This document shows, one piece after another, positions 27,192-35,395 of a stretch of 64,000 bases of DNA. The stretch comes from Ruminococcus sp. (GTDB taxonomy: Bacteria; Bacillota; Clostridia; Oscillospirales; Ruminococcaceae): assembly GCA_015066935.1 (NCBI GenBank), contig SVNK01000003.1:62001-126000 (forward strand), in the 5' to 3' direction. Within the stretch, counting starts at the first letter, position 1, and each line of letters begins with the position of its first letter. The notes below the pieces were generated by a model. It was not told the DNA's origin, searched no databases, and worked only from the letters and a program-made list of their open reading frames with translations. The position numbers and the translations under genes are program-made.

Positions 27192-27722
27192 TTATTTACA
27201 GAAATTCTCGATATAGGATTCGATATCCTCTGCGATAATTCTTTTGGCTACATCAGCATGGTCGATTTCGTTTACAGCGGTTGTTTTATTTTCAAGTTCC
27301 TTGTAAACGGTGAAGAAGTGGGTCATTTCTTCGAAGATGTGCTTTGGGATTTCCGAAATATCGGTGTACATATTATAGTTCGGGTCGTCGAAAGGGATGG
27401 CAATGATCTTGTCGTCCCTGTGACCGTTATCGAGCATTCTGATAACGCCTATAGGGTAGCATTTGACGAGTGTAAGAGGGATGAGTTTTTCAGAGCAGAG
27501 TACAAGTACATCAAGCGGGTCATTATCATCCGAGAAAGTACGTGGAATAAACCCGTAATTTGCAGGGTAATGGGTTGAGGTATGAAGTATTCTGTCCATT
27601 TTGATAAGACCTGTGTCCTTATCGAGTTCGTATTTGATTTTGCTTCCCTTGCTGATTTCGATTACAGCGTAGAAATGGTCGGGGCTGATACGCTTAGGGC
27701 TGATATTATGCCAGATATTCAT
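27192..27722 (-). CDS. ppa: Inorganic pyrophosphatase, family I
   Basis: This enzyme hydrolyses pyrophosphate to phosphate and pulls biosynthetic reactions forward. The family I signature is clear: KYELDKDTGLIKMDR, then YPANYGFIPRTFSDDNDPLDVLVL with the metal-binding Asp residues. The length of 176 aa is standard. GGAGG is 4-5 nt before the ATG. It is the first gene of a unit with the PRPP-synthetase-like gene and has its own promoter upstream. Confidence 0.95.
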   Translation of the reverse strand: MNIWHNISPKRISPDHFYAVIEISKGSKIKYELDKDTGLIKMDRILHTSTHYPANYGFIPRTFSDDNDPLDVLVLCSEKLIPLTLVKCYPIGVIRMLDNGHRDDKIIAIPFDDPNYNMYTDISEIPKHIFEEMTHFFTVYKELENKTTAVNEIDHADVAKRIIAEDIESYIENFCK

Positions 27723-27779
27723 AAAACTCCTCCAAAGCTTGTCCGAAAATCGGTTTTTTTCAGTTTTCCTTACAATATA

Positions 27780-27807
27780 AGTATATCATTTTTTGCTGAT
27801 TTGTCAA
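27780..27807 (-). promoter_or_regulatory. ppa promoter
   Basis: TTGACA (27807-27802), 16 bp, TATACT (27785-27780) on the minus strand. Confidence 0.75.
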
Positions 27808-27939
27808 TAAGAGTCGCAATTTTCGGCAATCTGATATAAAAACTCAAAAAATAACGTTAATTTTCAGCTTATATTTGTTTAAAATCAGATTTATTAACGA
27901 AAAATGAATTTCAACAAAAAATATTATTTTACAAAACTA

Positions 27940-27968
27940 TTGATTTTTAAGGAGAAATATTATATAAT
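27940..27968 (+). promoter_or_regulatory. Promoter of the sensor-GGDEF gene
   Basis: TTGATT, 17 bp, TATAAT. The 344-bp space between ppa and this gene (27723-28066) otherwise holds only the ppa promoter, AT-rich DNA and a short GCGG/CCGC hairpin in the leader near 28002-28014. Confidence 0.75.
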
Positions 27969-28066
27969 ATAGATAAGACGATTTCTGCTGATATACATTT
28001 GCGGTTATGCCGCATGATTAATCGGCTTTCCATATTTAATCAAAAGAAAAGTGGTGAGGCAATATT

Positions 28067-29998
28067 ATGAAAGAGTACAGAATCGCATTGATCGTAGAAG
28101 AAATAGACCAGAGTTATCAGAGTGAGATTCTTAATGGAATAGCCTCTGCTGCAAAAGATTTTTCATTGAATGTTTCGGCGTTTGTTTCTTTCAGTGCATC
28201 TCTCAATAATGAGAAGCACGATATCGGCGAATTCAATATATTCAACCTGCCCGATTTCAATGACTTTGACGGTGCGATACTTCTTACCAATACCCTTGCT
28301 CATCAGCCCGTTGTGGCAAATATCCTTTCACGTATTAAAGCAGCGGGAATCCCTGCTGTAAGCATTGATAACGATATTCCTTATATGTACTACATCGGTA
28401 TCGACAACAAAACCGCTATGCGCAGTATTACCGAGCATCTTATCAATGTTCATGGATTCTCGGAATTCTGCTATATTTCCGGTCCTGCTGACAATCCCGA
28501 AAGTGCTGACAGACTGAATGCGTTTCTTCAGGTGCTTAACGAATATGATATCCCTTTCGATAAAGGCAATATTTATTACGGCGATTTCCGTTCACCTTCA
28601 GGTCGTGAAGCTATTGATTTCTTTATTGAAAATGGAATAAAAATGCCTCAGGCGATAATCTGTGCAAATGATGTCATGGCGTCTTCTGCAATAAATCGTC
28701 TTACGGAAGAAGGGTATAATGTTCCGAAGGACATTGCTGTAACAGGGTTTGATAATACTTTCATCAGCCATAATTACCAGATTGAGCTTACTTCGGTTGA
28801 CCGTCCGCTGAACCGGTCGGGACGTATTGCCTGTCAGATGCTGTACCAGCATTTCAACGAAATCCCACAGGACAGATACTATGTTCTTAATATGTCAACA
28901 CGTTTCACGGAAAGCTGCGGCTGCTCTGATAATCTCGTATACGACATCAATGAATTCCGTGAGCTTAATTATCGTAACTATGCTAAATTTGAGCGTTCCC
29001 AGAACTTCATGTCAACTCTGAACAAGCTCTCAACAAGTCTTCTCGGAAGCAATTCCTTTGAGGACTATATAGATTCTCTCAAAAAATTTACTGCGGAAAT
29101 TGACCCGGAAGAATTCTATTTCTGTCTTTGCGACAACTGGAATTCGGAATCCGATATTGACCTGTTTACGGGTGATACGGCTGACAATGCTGTTGCGAAT
29201 GACCGCTATACCGATGAGATTTTAGTTCCAATCTGCTATAAGGGCGGACGTTTCTTCAATATCGAGAAGATTTCAAGACGTGAAATCATCCCAGAACTTC
29301 CCGGAGAAAAAACAACCGGTAAATTCTATTATCATTTGCCGCTTCATTTCGGAAAACGATGTTTCGGTTATATGGTTATTCTGAATTCACCGGTTCCGCT
29401 TCATAATTCGATGTTTGAAACCTACTGCATAAGCATCAACAATTCCCTTGAAAATATAAGGAAACTGATATGTCTTGAATATGCGGTCAACAGACTCGGC
29501 AGACTGTATGCGTGGGATACATTCTCAGGAATCTATAACAGAAACGGCTTTGTTCAGGCAACTGAGAGCATTTTCCGTGATTGTATCACAGAAAAACGTG
29601 ATATTATGCTTATGTTTATAGACCTCGACGGTCTCAAGAAGATTAATGACACTTTCGGACATGGTGTCGGCGACAGAGCGATATGCAATATAGCCGATGT
29701 CCTTTTGCAGTCGTGTAACGATAATGAAATTTACTGTCGTTTCGGCGGAGACGAGTTTATCGTTTTTGCATCGGATTATACGGAGCAGATGGCGAAAAAA
29801 CTCTACAGAAAAATTAATGAGAACATAGACATAATCAATGAATCGGGAGTCAATCCTTTTGAGCTTAGTGCAAGTATAGGATATATTATCACTACGCCTA
29901 AAGAAAATGAGGATATTTTCCGTTTCGTTACAGATGCCGACAATATCATGTACAATGAAAAACGTAAGAAAAAGCTTTCACGTTATCTGAAAAGCTGA
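28067..29998 (+). CDS. Periplasmic-binding-fold sensor diguanylate cyclase
   Basis: Residues 1-285 form a LacI/GalR-type sugar-binding fold (YRIALIVEEIDQSYQSEILNG, PQAIICANDVMASSAINRL, DIAVTGFDNT) without the helix-turn-helix headpiece and without a signal peptide or membrane helix, so it is cytoplasmic. A middle segment (about 300-470) may be GAF-like. The C-terminal GGDEF domain (about 485-640) has an intact active site CRFGGDEF and Mg-binding D in MFIDLDGLKKIND; no RxxD inhibitory site is seen five residues before GGDEF. It should make cyclic di-GMP in response to an intracellular sugar or related ligand; the ligand is unknown. Monocistronic, with promoter and terminator. Confidence 0.88.
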   Translation: MKEYRIALIVEEIDQSYQSEILNGIASAAKDFSLNVSAFVSFSASLNNEKHDIGEFNIFNLPDFNDFDGAILLTNTLAHQPVVANILSRIKAAGIPAVSIDNDIPYMYYIGIDNKTAMRSITEHLINVHGFSEFCYISGPADNPESADRLNAFLQVLNEYDIPFDKGNIYYGDFRSPSGREAIDFFIENGIKMPQAIICANDVMASSAINRLTEEGYNVPKDIAVTGFDNTFISHNYQIELTSVDRPLNRSGRIACQMLYQHFNEIPQDRYYVLNMSTRFTESCGCSDNLVYDINEFRELNYRNYAKFERSQNFMSTLNKLSTSLLGSNSFEDYIDSLKKFTAEIDPEEFYFCLCDNWNSESDIDLFTGDTADNAVANDRYTDEILVPICYKGGRFFNIEKISRREIIPELPGEKTTGKFYYHLPLHFGKRCFGYMVILNSPVPLHNSMFETYCISINNSLENIRKLICLEYAVNRLGRLYAWDTFSGIYNRNGFVQATESIFRDCITEKRDIMLMFIDLDGLKKINDTFGHGVGDRAICNIADVLLQSCNDNEIYCRFGGDEFIVFASDYTEQMAKKLYRKINENIDIINESGVNPFELSASIGYIITTPKENEDIFRFVTDADNIMYNEKRKKKLSRYLKS

Positions 29999-30009
29999 TA
30001 AAAAAACAA

Positions 30010-30056
30010 AAAAACGTCTGAACAACCGGAAAATCTCTGAGAGTTCAGACGTTTTT
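30010..30056. terminator. Convergent terminator between GGDEF and HD genes
   Basis: AAAAACGTCTGAAC and GTTCAGACGTTTTT form a 14-bp perfect stem with A- and T-runs at the ends, usable from both strands. Confidence 0.85.
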
Positions 30057-30060
30057 ATAT

Positions 30061-30624
30061 TTATTCGGTTTCTCCGAGCTTTTTCAGAGTATCCTTCCGG
30101 ATTTCGTCTCTTAGCTTCGTAAGATAGTCGGAAAAGGCGACTTTATCATTGGCATAGACCTTATTAAGCTCATATTCAATCGGAATCCATGTTGACAAAT
30201 CTGAAATATTATGCTGGATTACCGCTTCAAGACCGTCTATAGCCTTATAGATTTTAGACTCAACTGTACGGAGTTCCGACATTTCGGAGTAAAGTGCTTT
30301 CATTTCGCTTCTGTAGTTTTCTGGCAGCGAATCAACCCACGAATACAAAAAGTCCTCTTCGGTTTTCTCGTTATCCGCAGTTTTGTCGAAAGTCGGGATG
30401 TCACCTGTGAAGGCTTCGCCCATGTCGTGGATAATGCACATTTTAATGACTTTATTCATATCGGCTTCGGGGAACTCGTCGCTCAAAAAGAATGCCATGA
30501 GAGACATCATCCAGCAGTGCTCAGCAACACTTTCATGTCTGCCGTTTTTGGTGTAGCAATGACGTGTGACATCTTTAAGGCGTTCTGCAACTGACATAAT
30601 GTCAAGGAGTTTTCTTGCGTCCAT
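30061..30624 (-). CDS. HD domain phosphohydrolase (YfbR/HDDC2-like)
   Basis: The metal site is visible as R-H-E-S-V-A-E-H (residues about 28-35), C-I-I-H-D-M-G-E (about 67-74) and a later Asp in AIDGLE. This matches the HDDC2/YfbR branch, whose characterised members remove the 5'-phosphate from deoxynucleotides. The length of 187 aa is normal. It is 12 nt downstream of the dCMP deaminase gene in the same unit, which supports a role in deoxynucleotide pools. Confidence 0.87.
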   Translation of the reverse strand: MDARKLLDIMSVAERLKDVTRHCYTKNGRHESVAEHCWMMSLMAFFLSDEFPEADMNKVIKMCIIHDMGEAFTGDIPTFDKTADNEKTEEDFLYSWVDSLPENYRSEMKALYSEMSELRTVESKIYKAIDGLEAVIQHNISDLSTWIPIEYELNKVYANDKVAFSDYLTKLRDEIRKDTLKKLGETE

Positions 30625-30636
30625 ACAAATCCTCTT

Positions 30637-31116
30637 TCAGACAGAGAGAACGATTCTTTTGCCTGATGGAACGTACTCATCCACAGAAACGCCGCATTTT
30701 GACAAAAGTATTGCCGAAGCTTTTACGCTGTCAGTATCAGCATACTTATTGCAATAGTAGACAACCCTTTTTATTCCTGACTGGATTATTGCTTTTGAAC
30801 ACTCATTGCACGGGAAAAGCGTTACGTAGAGGGTGCATCCGTTCATATTTTTGGTACTGTTGAGAATAGCGTTCAGTTCTGCATGGCAGACGAAAGGGTA
30901 CTTTGTATCAAGAGGCGAATCACCGTCACGTTCCCAAGGCATATCGTCGTCGCAGCATCCTGTCGGCATACCATTATAACCTACGGACACTATTTTTTTG
31001 TTTTCATCGACTATGCATGCACCGACCTGTGTGGAGTTATCCTTGCTTCTCTCAGCAGAGAGCATTGCAATCCCCATGAAATATTCGTCCCAGTTTATGT
31101 AATCTGTTCTTTTCAT
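30637..31116 (-). CDS. Deoxycytidylate (dCMP) deaminase
   Basis: This zinc enzyme converts dCMP to dUMP, supplying thymidylate synthase. The zinc/catalytic motif FVCHAELNAIL and the second pair FPCNECSKAI are intact. The ComEB-like N-terminal region (WDEYFMGIAMLSAERSKDNSTQVGACIV) is the family hallmark. I chose ATG 31116 with AAAGGCGGAG upstream; the longer frame to 31203 runs into tRNA-Lys. The length of 159 aa is normal. It pairs with an HD phosphohydrolase downstream; thyX is elsewhere in the window. Confidence 0.93.
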   Translation of the reverse strand: MKRTDYINWDEYFMGIAMLSAERSKDNSTQVGACIVDENKKIVSVGYNGMPTGCCDDDMPWERDGDSPLDTKYPFVCHAELNAILNSTKNMNGCTLYVTLFPCNECSKAIIQSGIKRVVYYCNKYADTDSVKASAILLSKCGVSVDEYVPSGKRIVLSV

Positions 31117-31160
31117 AGCTCCGCCTTTCTGCTGCCGTGAGGCAAATTGTTGTATATAAT

Positions 31161-31192
31161 GAAAAAACACTTGACAGTGCCAAGTGTTTTTC
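31161..31192 (-). terminator. Terminator of tRNA-Lys
   Basis: On the minus strand AAAACACTTG and CAAGTGTTTT form a 10-bp stem followed by Ts, directly after the tRNA 3' end. Confidence 0.8.
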
Positions 31193-31268
31193 TGGTGAGA
31201 CATGAGGGATTTGAACCCTCGACCCTACGCTTAAAAGGCGTATGCTCTACCGACTGAGCTAATGTCTC
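31193..31268 (-). tRNA. tRNA-Lys (anticodon UUU)
   Basis: A full cloverleaf is seen on the minus strand. The acceptor pairs GAGACAT/ATGTCTC, with discriminator A and encoded CCA. The D arm is TAGCTCAGTCGGTAGAGC; the anticodon stem is TACGC/GCGTA with loop CTTTTAA (anticodon TTT). The T arm is GAGGG TTCAAAT CCCTC. 76 nt including CCA. Confidence 0.96.
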
Positions 31269-31279
31269 ACGACTAAATA

Positions 31280-31308
31280 ATTATATCAGATTTATATAAA
31301 ACTGTCAA
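31280..31308 (-). promoter_or_regulatory. tRNA-Lys promoter
   Basis: TTGACA, 17 bp, TATAAT on the minus strand: a perfect sigma-A promoter 12 bp before the tRNA. Confidence 0.88.
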
Positions 31309-31397
31309 GCTTTTTGCAGTTTTTTTCACTTTTTGATATTATTACCAACATAATTGCACTTGTTACAGTGCAATATGACGTTTTCTTCGAATTGTTA

Positions 31398-31426
31398 TTG
31401 ACAACTCTGAATATTCGTGATATAAT
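31398..31426 (+). promoter_or_regulatory. tRNA-Arg promoter
   Basis: TTGACA, 17 bp, TATAAT: a second perfect promoter, divergent from the tRNA-Lys promoter. Confidence 0.88.
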
Positions 31427-31446
31427 ATTAAGGTCGTAAAGGACGT

Positions 31447-31523
31447 GTGCTTGTAGCTCAGCTGGATAGAGTGACTGGCTACGAACCAGTAGGTCGGGGG
31501 TTCGAATCCCTCCAGGCACGCCA
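31447..31523 (+). tRNA. tRNA-Arg (anticodon ACG)
   Basis: The acceptor GTGCTTG pairs with CAGGCAC, with discriminator G and encoded CCA. The anticodon stem ACTGG/CCAGT holds loop CTACGAA, so the anticodon is ACG (A34 normally becomes inosine). The T loop is TTCGAAT. 77 nt including CCA. Confidence 0.96.
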
Positions 31524-31524
31524 C

Positions 31525-31560
31525 AAAAAGTCTTATGTGTATGCATAGGACTTTTTATTT
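31525..31560 (+). terminator. Terminator of tRNA-Arg
   Basis: AAAAAGTCTTATG pairs with CATAGGACTTTTT (one G-U), six-base loop, then a T-rich run. Confidence 0.85.
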
Positions 31561-31570
31561 TTTATCAGTA

Positions 31571-31599
31571 TTGACATTTCAGAGTTCATAATGTATCAT
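31571..31599 (+). promoter_or_regulatory. Promoter of the ComEA-like gene
   Basis: TTGACA, 17 bp, TATCAT. Confidence 0.72.
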
Positions 31600-31631
31600 T
31601 AAAGTAAGGATACAATAAGGAGCTGAGCGTC

Positions 31632-32423
31632 ATGGCATCTGATAGCAGCAAAAGTAAGGTAAATCGCATAATTACAGCTGTTGTAATCATCTGTGCAGTG
31701 ATAATCTCGGTTGTCGTTCTTGCCGCAAGTAAGTATGTTTCAAACAACGCTGAGCCAACGACGTTCATTTCAAAACAGACCACGTCTGCTTCTGCAGGTT
31801 CTTCGGAATATATTGTTTCAGAAGCGAGCAGTATATCCTCTGAGATACTGTCAGAAGTGCCTTTGTACATCAATATCAATACGGCTTCAAAAGAGGAACT
31901 TATGAAGCTCAAGGGCATCGGGAGTTCGATTGCAGACGAAATAATCTCGTACCGCAGTAATAACGGCGGTTTCCGTAACATCGAGGAAATCATGGAAGTG
32001 AAGGGGATAGGCAAAGTAACTTTTTCCGATATTTCAGAATTTATATATGTTGATTCTCCGACATATGAGGAGCCTGAGTCATCAGAGGAGTCTGCCGAAA
32101 ATACAACGACTGAATCAAAGCCTGTCGTGACAGAGCGTGAAACCGAAGCCGAAACAACAACGACGGAGTGCACAACGGAACATGTCCTGACACTGGAGGA
32201 GTGTGCTCCGATTAATCTGAATACCGCTTCGGTGGAGGAGCTTATTCTGCTGCCGCATATAGACGAGGAAAGTGCACTCATAATTATCGACATCCGTGAA
32301 CGTATCGGAGGATATTCCCATGTTTACGAGATACTTCTGATAGAGACAATCACACAGGCACAGGCTGCTGAAATTCTTCCGTATATATGTGTCGGTACAG
32401 AAGAATCGGGCGAAAATGAATAA
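31632..32423 (+). CDS. ComEA-like membrane-anchored double helix-hairpin-helix protein
   Basis: An N-terminal membrane anchor (about residues 12-33) is followed by a Ser/Thr-rich stalk. The first helix-hairpin-helix unit is I-N-I-N-T-A-S-K-E-E-L-M-K-L-K-G-I-G-S-S-I-A (about 77-135), the typical ComEA DNA-binding module. A low-complexity linker rich in Glu and Thr comes next, then a second N-L-N-T-A-S-V-E-E-L unit (about 197-250). The second unit has lost its GIG turn (LLPHIDEESA), so it may not bind DNA. ComEA proteins capture incoming DNA at the cell surface for uptake; no comEC is in this window, so a competence role is not proven. Length 263 aa. Confidence 0.8.
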   Translation: MASDSSKSKVNRIITAVVIICAVIISVVVLAASKYVSNNAEPTTFISKQTTSASAGSSEYIVSEASSISSEILSEVPLYININTASKEELMKLKGIGSSIADEIISYRSNNGGFRNIEEIMEVKGIGKVTFSDISEFIYVDSPTYEEPESSEESAENTTTESKPVVTERETEAETTTTECTTEHVLTLEECAPINLNTASVEELILLPHIDEESALIIIDIRERIGGYSHVYEILLIETITQAQAAEILPYICVGTEESGENE

Positions 32424-32451
32424 ATCCCTGCAATTAAGTTTGCAGGGATTT
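32422..32451. terminator. Terminator between ComEA-like and SpoU genes
   Basis: AAATCCCTGCAA pairs with TTGCAGGGATTT, a perfect 12-bp stem beginning within the stop codon, followed by Ts. Confidence 0.85.
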
Positions 32452-32493
32452 TTGTATTATTGTACCACCCGATAATGCGTGGAGCAGTATGCG

Positions 32494-33309
32494 TTATTTT
32501 TTCCGGAGCTGCCAGAATGCAACGGCACTTGCGGCGGCGACGTTCAGTGAATCTACTCCGTGTGACATGGGGATTTTTACGGTGTAATCACATTTTTCGA
32601 TAGTGCTGTCCCTGAGACCCTCGCCTTCTGTTCCGAGAATTACGGCAAGACGCTCCTCAGCCATAAGTGCGGGATCGTCAATGCCGACGGAATTGTCGCT
32701 GAGAGCCATTGCGGACGCTGCAAAACCGAGTTTTTTAAGTTCTGAGACATAATCCGTATCTGAACGGTCAAGATAGGTCCAAGGAACCTGAAAAACCGTT
32801 CCCATGCTCACTCTTACGGAACGTCTGTAAAGAGGGTCGCTGCATCCTGAGGTCAGCAGTACCGCTTCAAAGCCGAGAGCAGCCGCACTTCTGAAAATTG
32901 CACCGACATTGGTCTGGTTCATTATATCCTCCAGAACGGCGATTCTTGACGCACCCGAGCATATTTCTTCAGCCGAAGGAAGTCTGCGGCGTTTCATTGC
33001 ACAGAGAACTCCCTGAGTAAGTCTGAATCCTGCGATAGTGGTCAGAACGTCGGAATCAGCAGTGTAAACGGGGACGTTTCCGCATCGCTGAATTATATCG
33101 GAAGCCTGTCCCGATATATATTTACGTTCAATCAGAAGTGAAAGCGGTTCGTAGCCTGCATCGAGTGCACGACGTATAACCTTTGGACTTTCCGCAATAA
33201 AGATTCCCTCGTCAGGCTCGTTGAAACGAAGCAGCTGAACCTCGTTTGTACATGAATACATTCTGAGTTCGGGAGCATCAAGATTTTCTATTTCAATTAT
33301 TTCAGCCAT
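32494..33309 (-). CDS. TrmH/SpoU family RNA 2'-O-methyltransferase
   Basis: SPOUT methyltransferases modify a ribose in rRNA or tRNA with S-adenosylmethionine bound in a trefoil knot. All three motifs are present: N-Q-T-N-V-G-A-I-F-R-S-A-A-A-L-G-F, ILGTEGEGL and IPMSHGVDSLNVAAASAVA. The N-terminal 100 residues carry the substrate-binding L30e-like domain. The length of 271 aa is normal for the TrmH group; the exact RNA target cannot be told. Confidence 0.9.
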   Translation of the reverse strand: MAEIIEIENLDAPELRMYSCTNEVQLLRFNEPDEGIFIAESPKVIRRALDAGYEPLSLLIERKYISGQASDIIQRCGNVPVYTADSDVLTTIAGFRLTQGVLCAMKRRRLPSAEEICSGASRIAVLEDIMNQTNVGAIFRSAAALGFEAVLLTSGCSDPLYRRSVRVSMGTVFQVPWTYLDRSDTDYVSELKKLGFAASAMALSDNSVGIDDPALMAEERLAVILGTEGEGLRDSTIEKCDYTVKIPMSHGVDSLNVAAASAVAFWQLRKK

Positions 33310-33354
33310 AATTTCACCTTACAATAAAAATAAGACGCTGCAGACGTCAATATA

Positions 33355-33383
33355 ATTTTAACTCAAATCCGTATTAATGTCAA
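33355..33383 (-). promoter_or_regulatory. Promoter of the SpoU methyltransferase gene
   Basis: TTGACA, 17 bp, TAAAAT on the minus strand. Confidence 0.72.
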
Positions 33384-33420
33384 GTGCAGCGGAAAATATG
33401 GTGAAAAAAGGCGTTTGCTA

Positions 33421-33449
33421 TTGACATTGGGGTGACGTGGTGATATAAT
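33421..33449 (+). promoter_or_regulatory. Riboflavin operon promoter
   Basis: TTGACA, 17 bp, TATAAT, placing the transcript start just before the FMN riboswitch. Confidence 0.88.
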
Positions 33450-33457
33450 ATAGGTGT

Positions 33458-33566
33458 TATCTTCAGGGCATGGTGAAAATCCATACCGGCAGTAAAGCCT
33501 GCGAGCCTTTTGGTTGATTCGGTGAAATTCCGAAGCCGACGGTCATAGTCCGGATGAAAGAAGATT
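33458..33566 (+). ncRNA. FMN riboswitch (RFN element)
   Basis: The conserved blocks are all present in order: CTTCAGGGCA, GGTGAAAATCC, ACCGGCAGTAAAGCC, GCGAGCC, then GGTGAAATTCC, GCCGACGGTCATAGTCCGG and ATGAAAGAAG. The first and last blocks pair to form P1. FMN binding normally stops expression of downstream riboflavin genes; here a terminator follows, so control is by transcription attenuation. Confidence 0.97.
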
Positions 33567-33592
33567 ACAGGCGTATTGCCGTATATTTTATG

Positions 33593-33617
33593 CCCCGATT
33601 TTCGGGGATTTTTTTGT
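33593..33617 (+). terminator. Riboswitch-controlled attenuator
   Basis: CCCCGA/TCGGGG with a four-base loop and seven Ts lies between the riboswitch and the ribD ribosome binding site. FMN-bound RNA should favour it. Confidence 0.85.
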
Positions 33618-33629
33618 TTTGGAGGCTTT

Positions 33630-34742
33630 ATGACAGATTCAGATTTCATGAGTGAAGCCCTTTCCCTTGCCGCAAAAGGCATGGGCTTTGTCAATCCTAA
33701 CCCAATGGTCGGAGCCGTTATAGTCAGGGACGGCGAAATTATCGGCAGAGGCTGGCACAGACAGTACGGCGGTCTCCACGCTGAACGCAATGCCTTTGCT
33801 GACTGCGACAGCCGTAATGTTGACTGTAAGGGTGCCGATATGTATGTAACTCTTGAGCCGTGTTGTCATCATGGCAAGACACCACCATGTACGGAGGCTG
33901 TAATTGAACACGGAATCCGTCGTGTTTTCATCGGCTCTCCCGACCCTAATCCTCTTGTTGCAGGTAAGGGTGTCGGGATTCTGCGAAATCACGGAATAGA
34001 AGTGCATGAGGGGATTATGCGTGAGGAGTGCGACGCTCTCAATGAGATTTTTCTGCACTACATTACAACAGGACTTCCTTTTGTCACTATGAAGTATGCA
34101 ATGACTATGGACGGGAAAATTGCCTGCTGTACAGGTGAATCGAAATGGATTACAGGGGAGGCTGCACGGAGTCATTCCCAGTATGACAGACTGCGTCATT
34201 CGGGAATAATGGTTGGTGTGGGGACGGTTCTGGCGGATAATCCCATGCTGAGCTGTCGTCTTGAAAACGGACGCAATCCCGTTCGCATTGTCTGCGATTC
34301 AAAGCTGCGTACACCTCTTGACAGCAATATCGTGCAGACAGCCCGTGACATTCCGACAATTATTGCGTCGGCTGTTGATAATGCGGACAGAATCGCTGAA
34401 TATACATCGCAGGGATGTACCGTGTTAACGCTCCCCTCAGACGACGGCAGAGTTGACCTTCGCAGACTGATGAAGGAGCTTGGTGAAAGAAAAATTGACA
34501 GTGTACTCCTTGAAGGCGGCGGCGAGCTGAACTGGTCAGCACTCAGAAGCGGAATAGTTTCAAAGGTGAAGACATATATTGCTCCGAAGCTTTTCGGCGG
34601 AGCTTCCGCAAAATCGCCCGTAAGCGGAACGGGAGTTTCACTGCCCGACGAAGCCTTCATGCTTGAAAAGAGCAGCATAAGTCGTATCGGTGAGGATATT
34701 CTTATAGAAAGCAGGGTGAAAAATGTTCACGGGAATAGTTGA
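33630..34742 (+). CDS. ribD: Riboflavin biosynthesis deaminase/reductase RibD
   Basis: This bifunctional enzyme deaminates and then reduces the pyrimidine intermediate after GTP cyclohydrolase II. The N-terminal deaminase has the zinc site GGLHAERNAF and EPCCHHGKTPPCTEAV. The C-terminal reductase (about residues 145-370) begins VTMKYAMTMDGKIA and includes LLEGGGELN. The ATG at 33630 has GGAGG 4 nt upstream; an upstream TTG frame start lies inside the terminator and is rejected. The length is 370 aa. The last 20 nt overlap ribE. Confidence 0.96.
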   Translation: MTDSDFMSEALSLAAKGMGFVNPNPMVGAVIVRDGEIIGRGWHRQYGGLHAERNAFADCDSRNVDCKGADMYVTLEPCCHHGKTPPCTEAVIEHGIRRVFIGSPDPNPLVAGKGVGILRNHGIEVHEGIMREECDALNEIFLHYITTGLPFVTMKYAMTMDGKIACCTGESKWITGEAARSHSQYDRLRHSGIMVGVGTVLADNPMLSCRLENGRNPVRIVCDSKLRTPLDSNIVQTARDIPTIIASAVDNADRIAEYTSQGCTVLTLPSDDGRVDLRRLMKELGERKIDSVLLEGGGELNWSALRSGIVSKVKTYIAPKLFGGASAKSPVSGTGVSLPDEAFMLEKSSISRIGEDILIESRVKNVHGNS

Positions 34743-35370
34743 AGAAGTCGGGACTGTCAGAGAAATCCGCAAGGGACAGACATCGTCGTTTATAGAAATA
34801 CAGGCAAAAACTGTGCTTTCCGATGTTCATATCGGCGACAGCATTGCCGTTAATGGTGTATGTCTCACGGTCACTGAGTTTTCTGCCGATTCGTTCAGAG
34901 CTGACGTCATGAATGAAACACTGAACCGTTCTTCTCTGGGTAGTCTCAGAAGCGGAAGTCACGTGAACCTTGAACGTGCAATGCCTGCAAACGGACGCTT
35001 CGGCGGTCATATAGTTTCAGGACATATCGACGGCACGGGAGTAATTACCGACATCCGCAGAGACGGTATTTCAGTCTGGTACACAATCGGGACAACTGCC
35101 GCAGTCATGCGTTATATCGTAGAAAAAGGCTCCGTTGCCATTGACGGAATAAGTCTTACGGTGGCGAAGGTCACGGACAGCTCGTTCAGCGTTTCGATTA
35201 TTCCGCATACAGCTGAGCAGACTGTCCTTTCATACAAGAAAACCGGTGATACCGTGAATCTTGAAAACGATATTATCGGAAAATACGTTGAAAAGCTGAT
35301 GAATCCGCAGAATTCTCCTAAGGAACCGAATGGCATTACTATGGAATTTCTTGCGAAGAACGGTTTTTGA
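34723..35370 (+). CDS. ribE: Riboflavin synthase
   Basis: This enzyme forms riboflavin by dismutating two molecules of 6,7-dimethyl-8-ribityllumazine. The N-terminus [10 protein letters not shown] is the family signature. Two lumazine-binding barrels follow (about residues 1-97 and 98-195), each with the typical [12 protein letters not shown] and [11 protein letters not shown] strands and a G-H-I/V-D-G turn. Length 215 aa. It overlaps ribD by 20 nt. Confidence 0.96.
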   Translation: MFTGIVEEVGTVREIRKGQTSSFIEIQAKTVLSDVHIGDSIAVNGVCLTVTEFSADSFRADVMNETLNRSSLGSLRSGSHVNLERAMPANGRFGGHIVSGHIDGTGVITDIRRDGISVWYTIGTTAAVMRYIVEKGSVAIDGISLTVAKVTDSSFSVSIIPHTAEQTVLSYKKTGDTVNLENDIIGKYVEKLMNPQNSPKEPNGITMEFLAKNGF

Positions 35371-35395
35371 CAGCAATATCTCAGGAGGACATCCA

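Noticed and set aside
31117..31203. N-terminal extension of the dCMP deaminase
   Set aside because: It would run through the tRNA-Lys terminator and 3' end and has no ribosome binding site; the family N-terminus starts at 31116.
31292..31546. Minus-strand 84-codon frame across tRNA-Arg
   Set aside because: It is the antisense of the tRNA; the GGIRTPDLLVRSQSLYPAE-type peptide is a familiar false product of antisense tRNA genes.
33576..33629. Upstream extension of ribD to a TTG
   Set aside because: It covers the riboswitch terminator; the ATG at 33630 has a good GGAGG.
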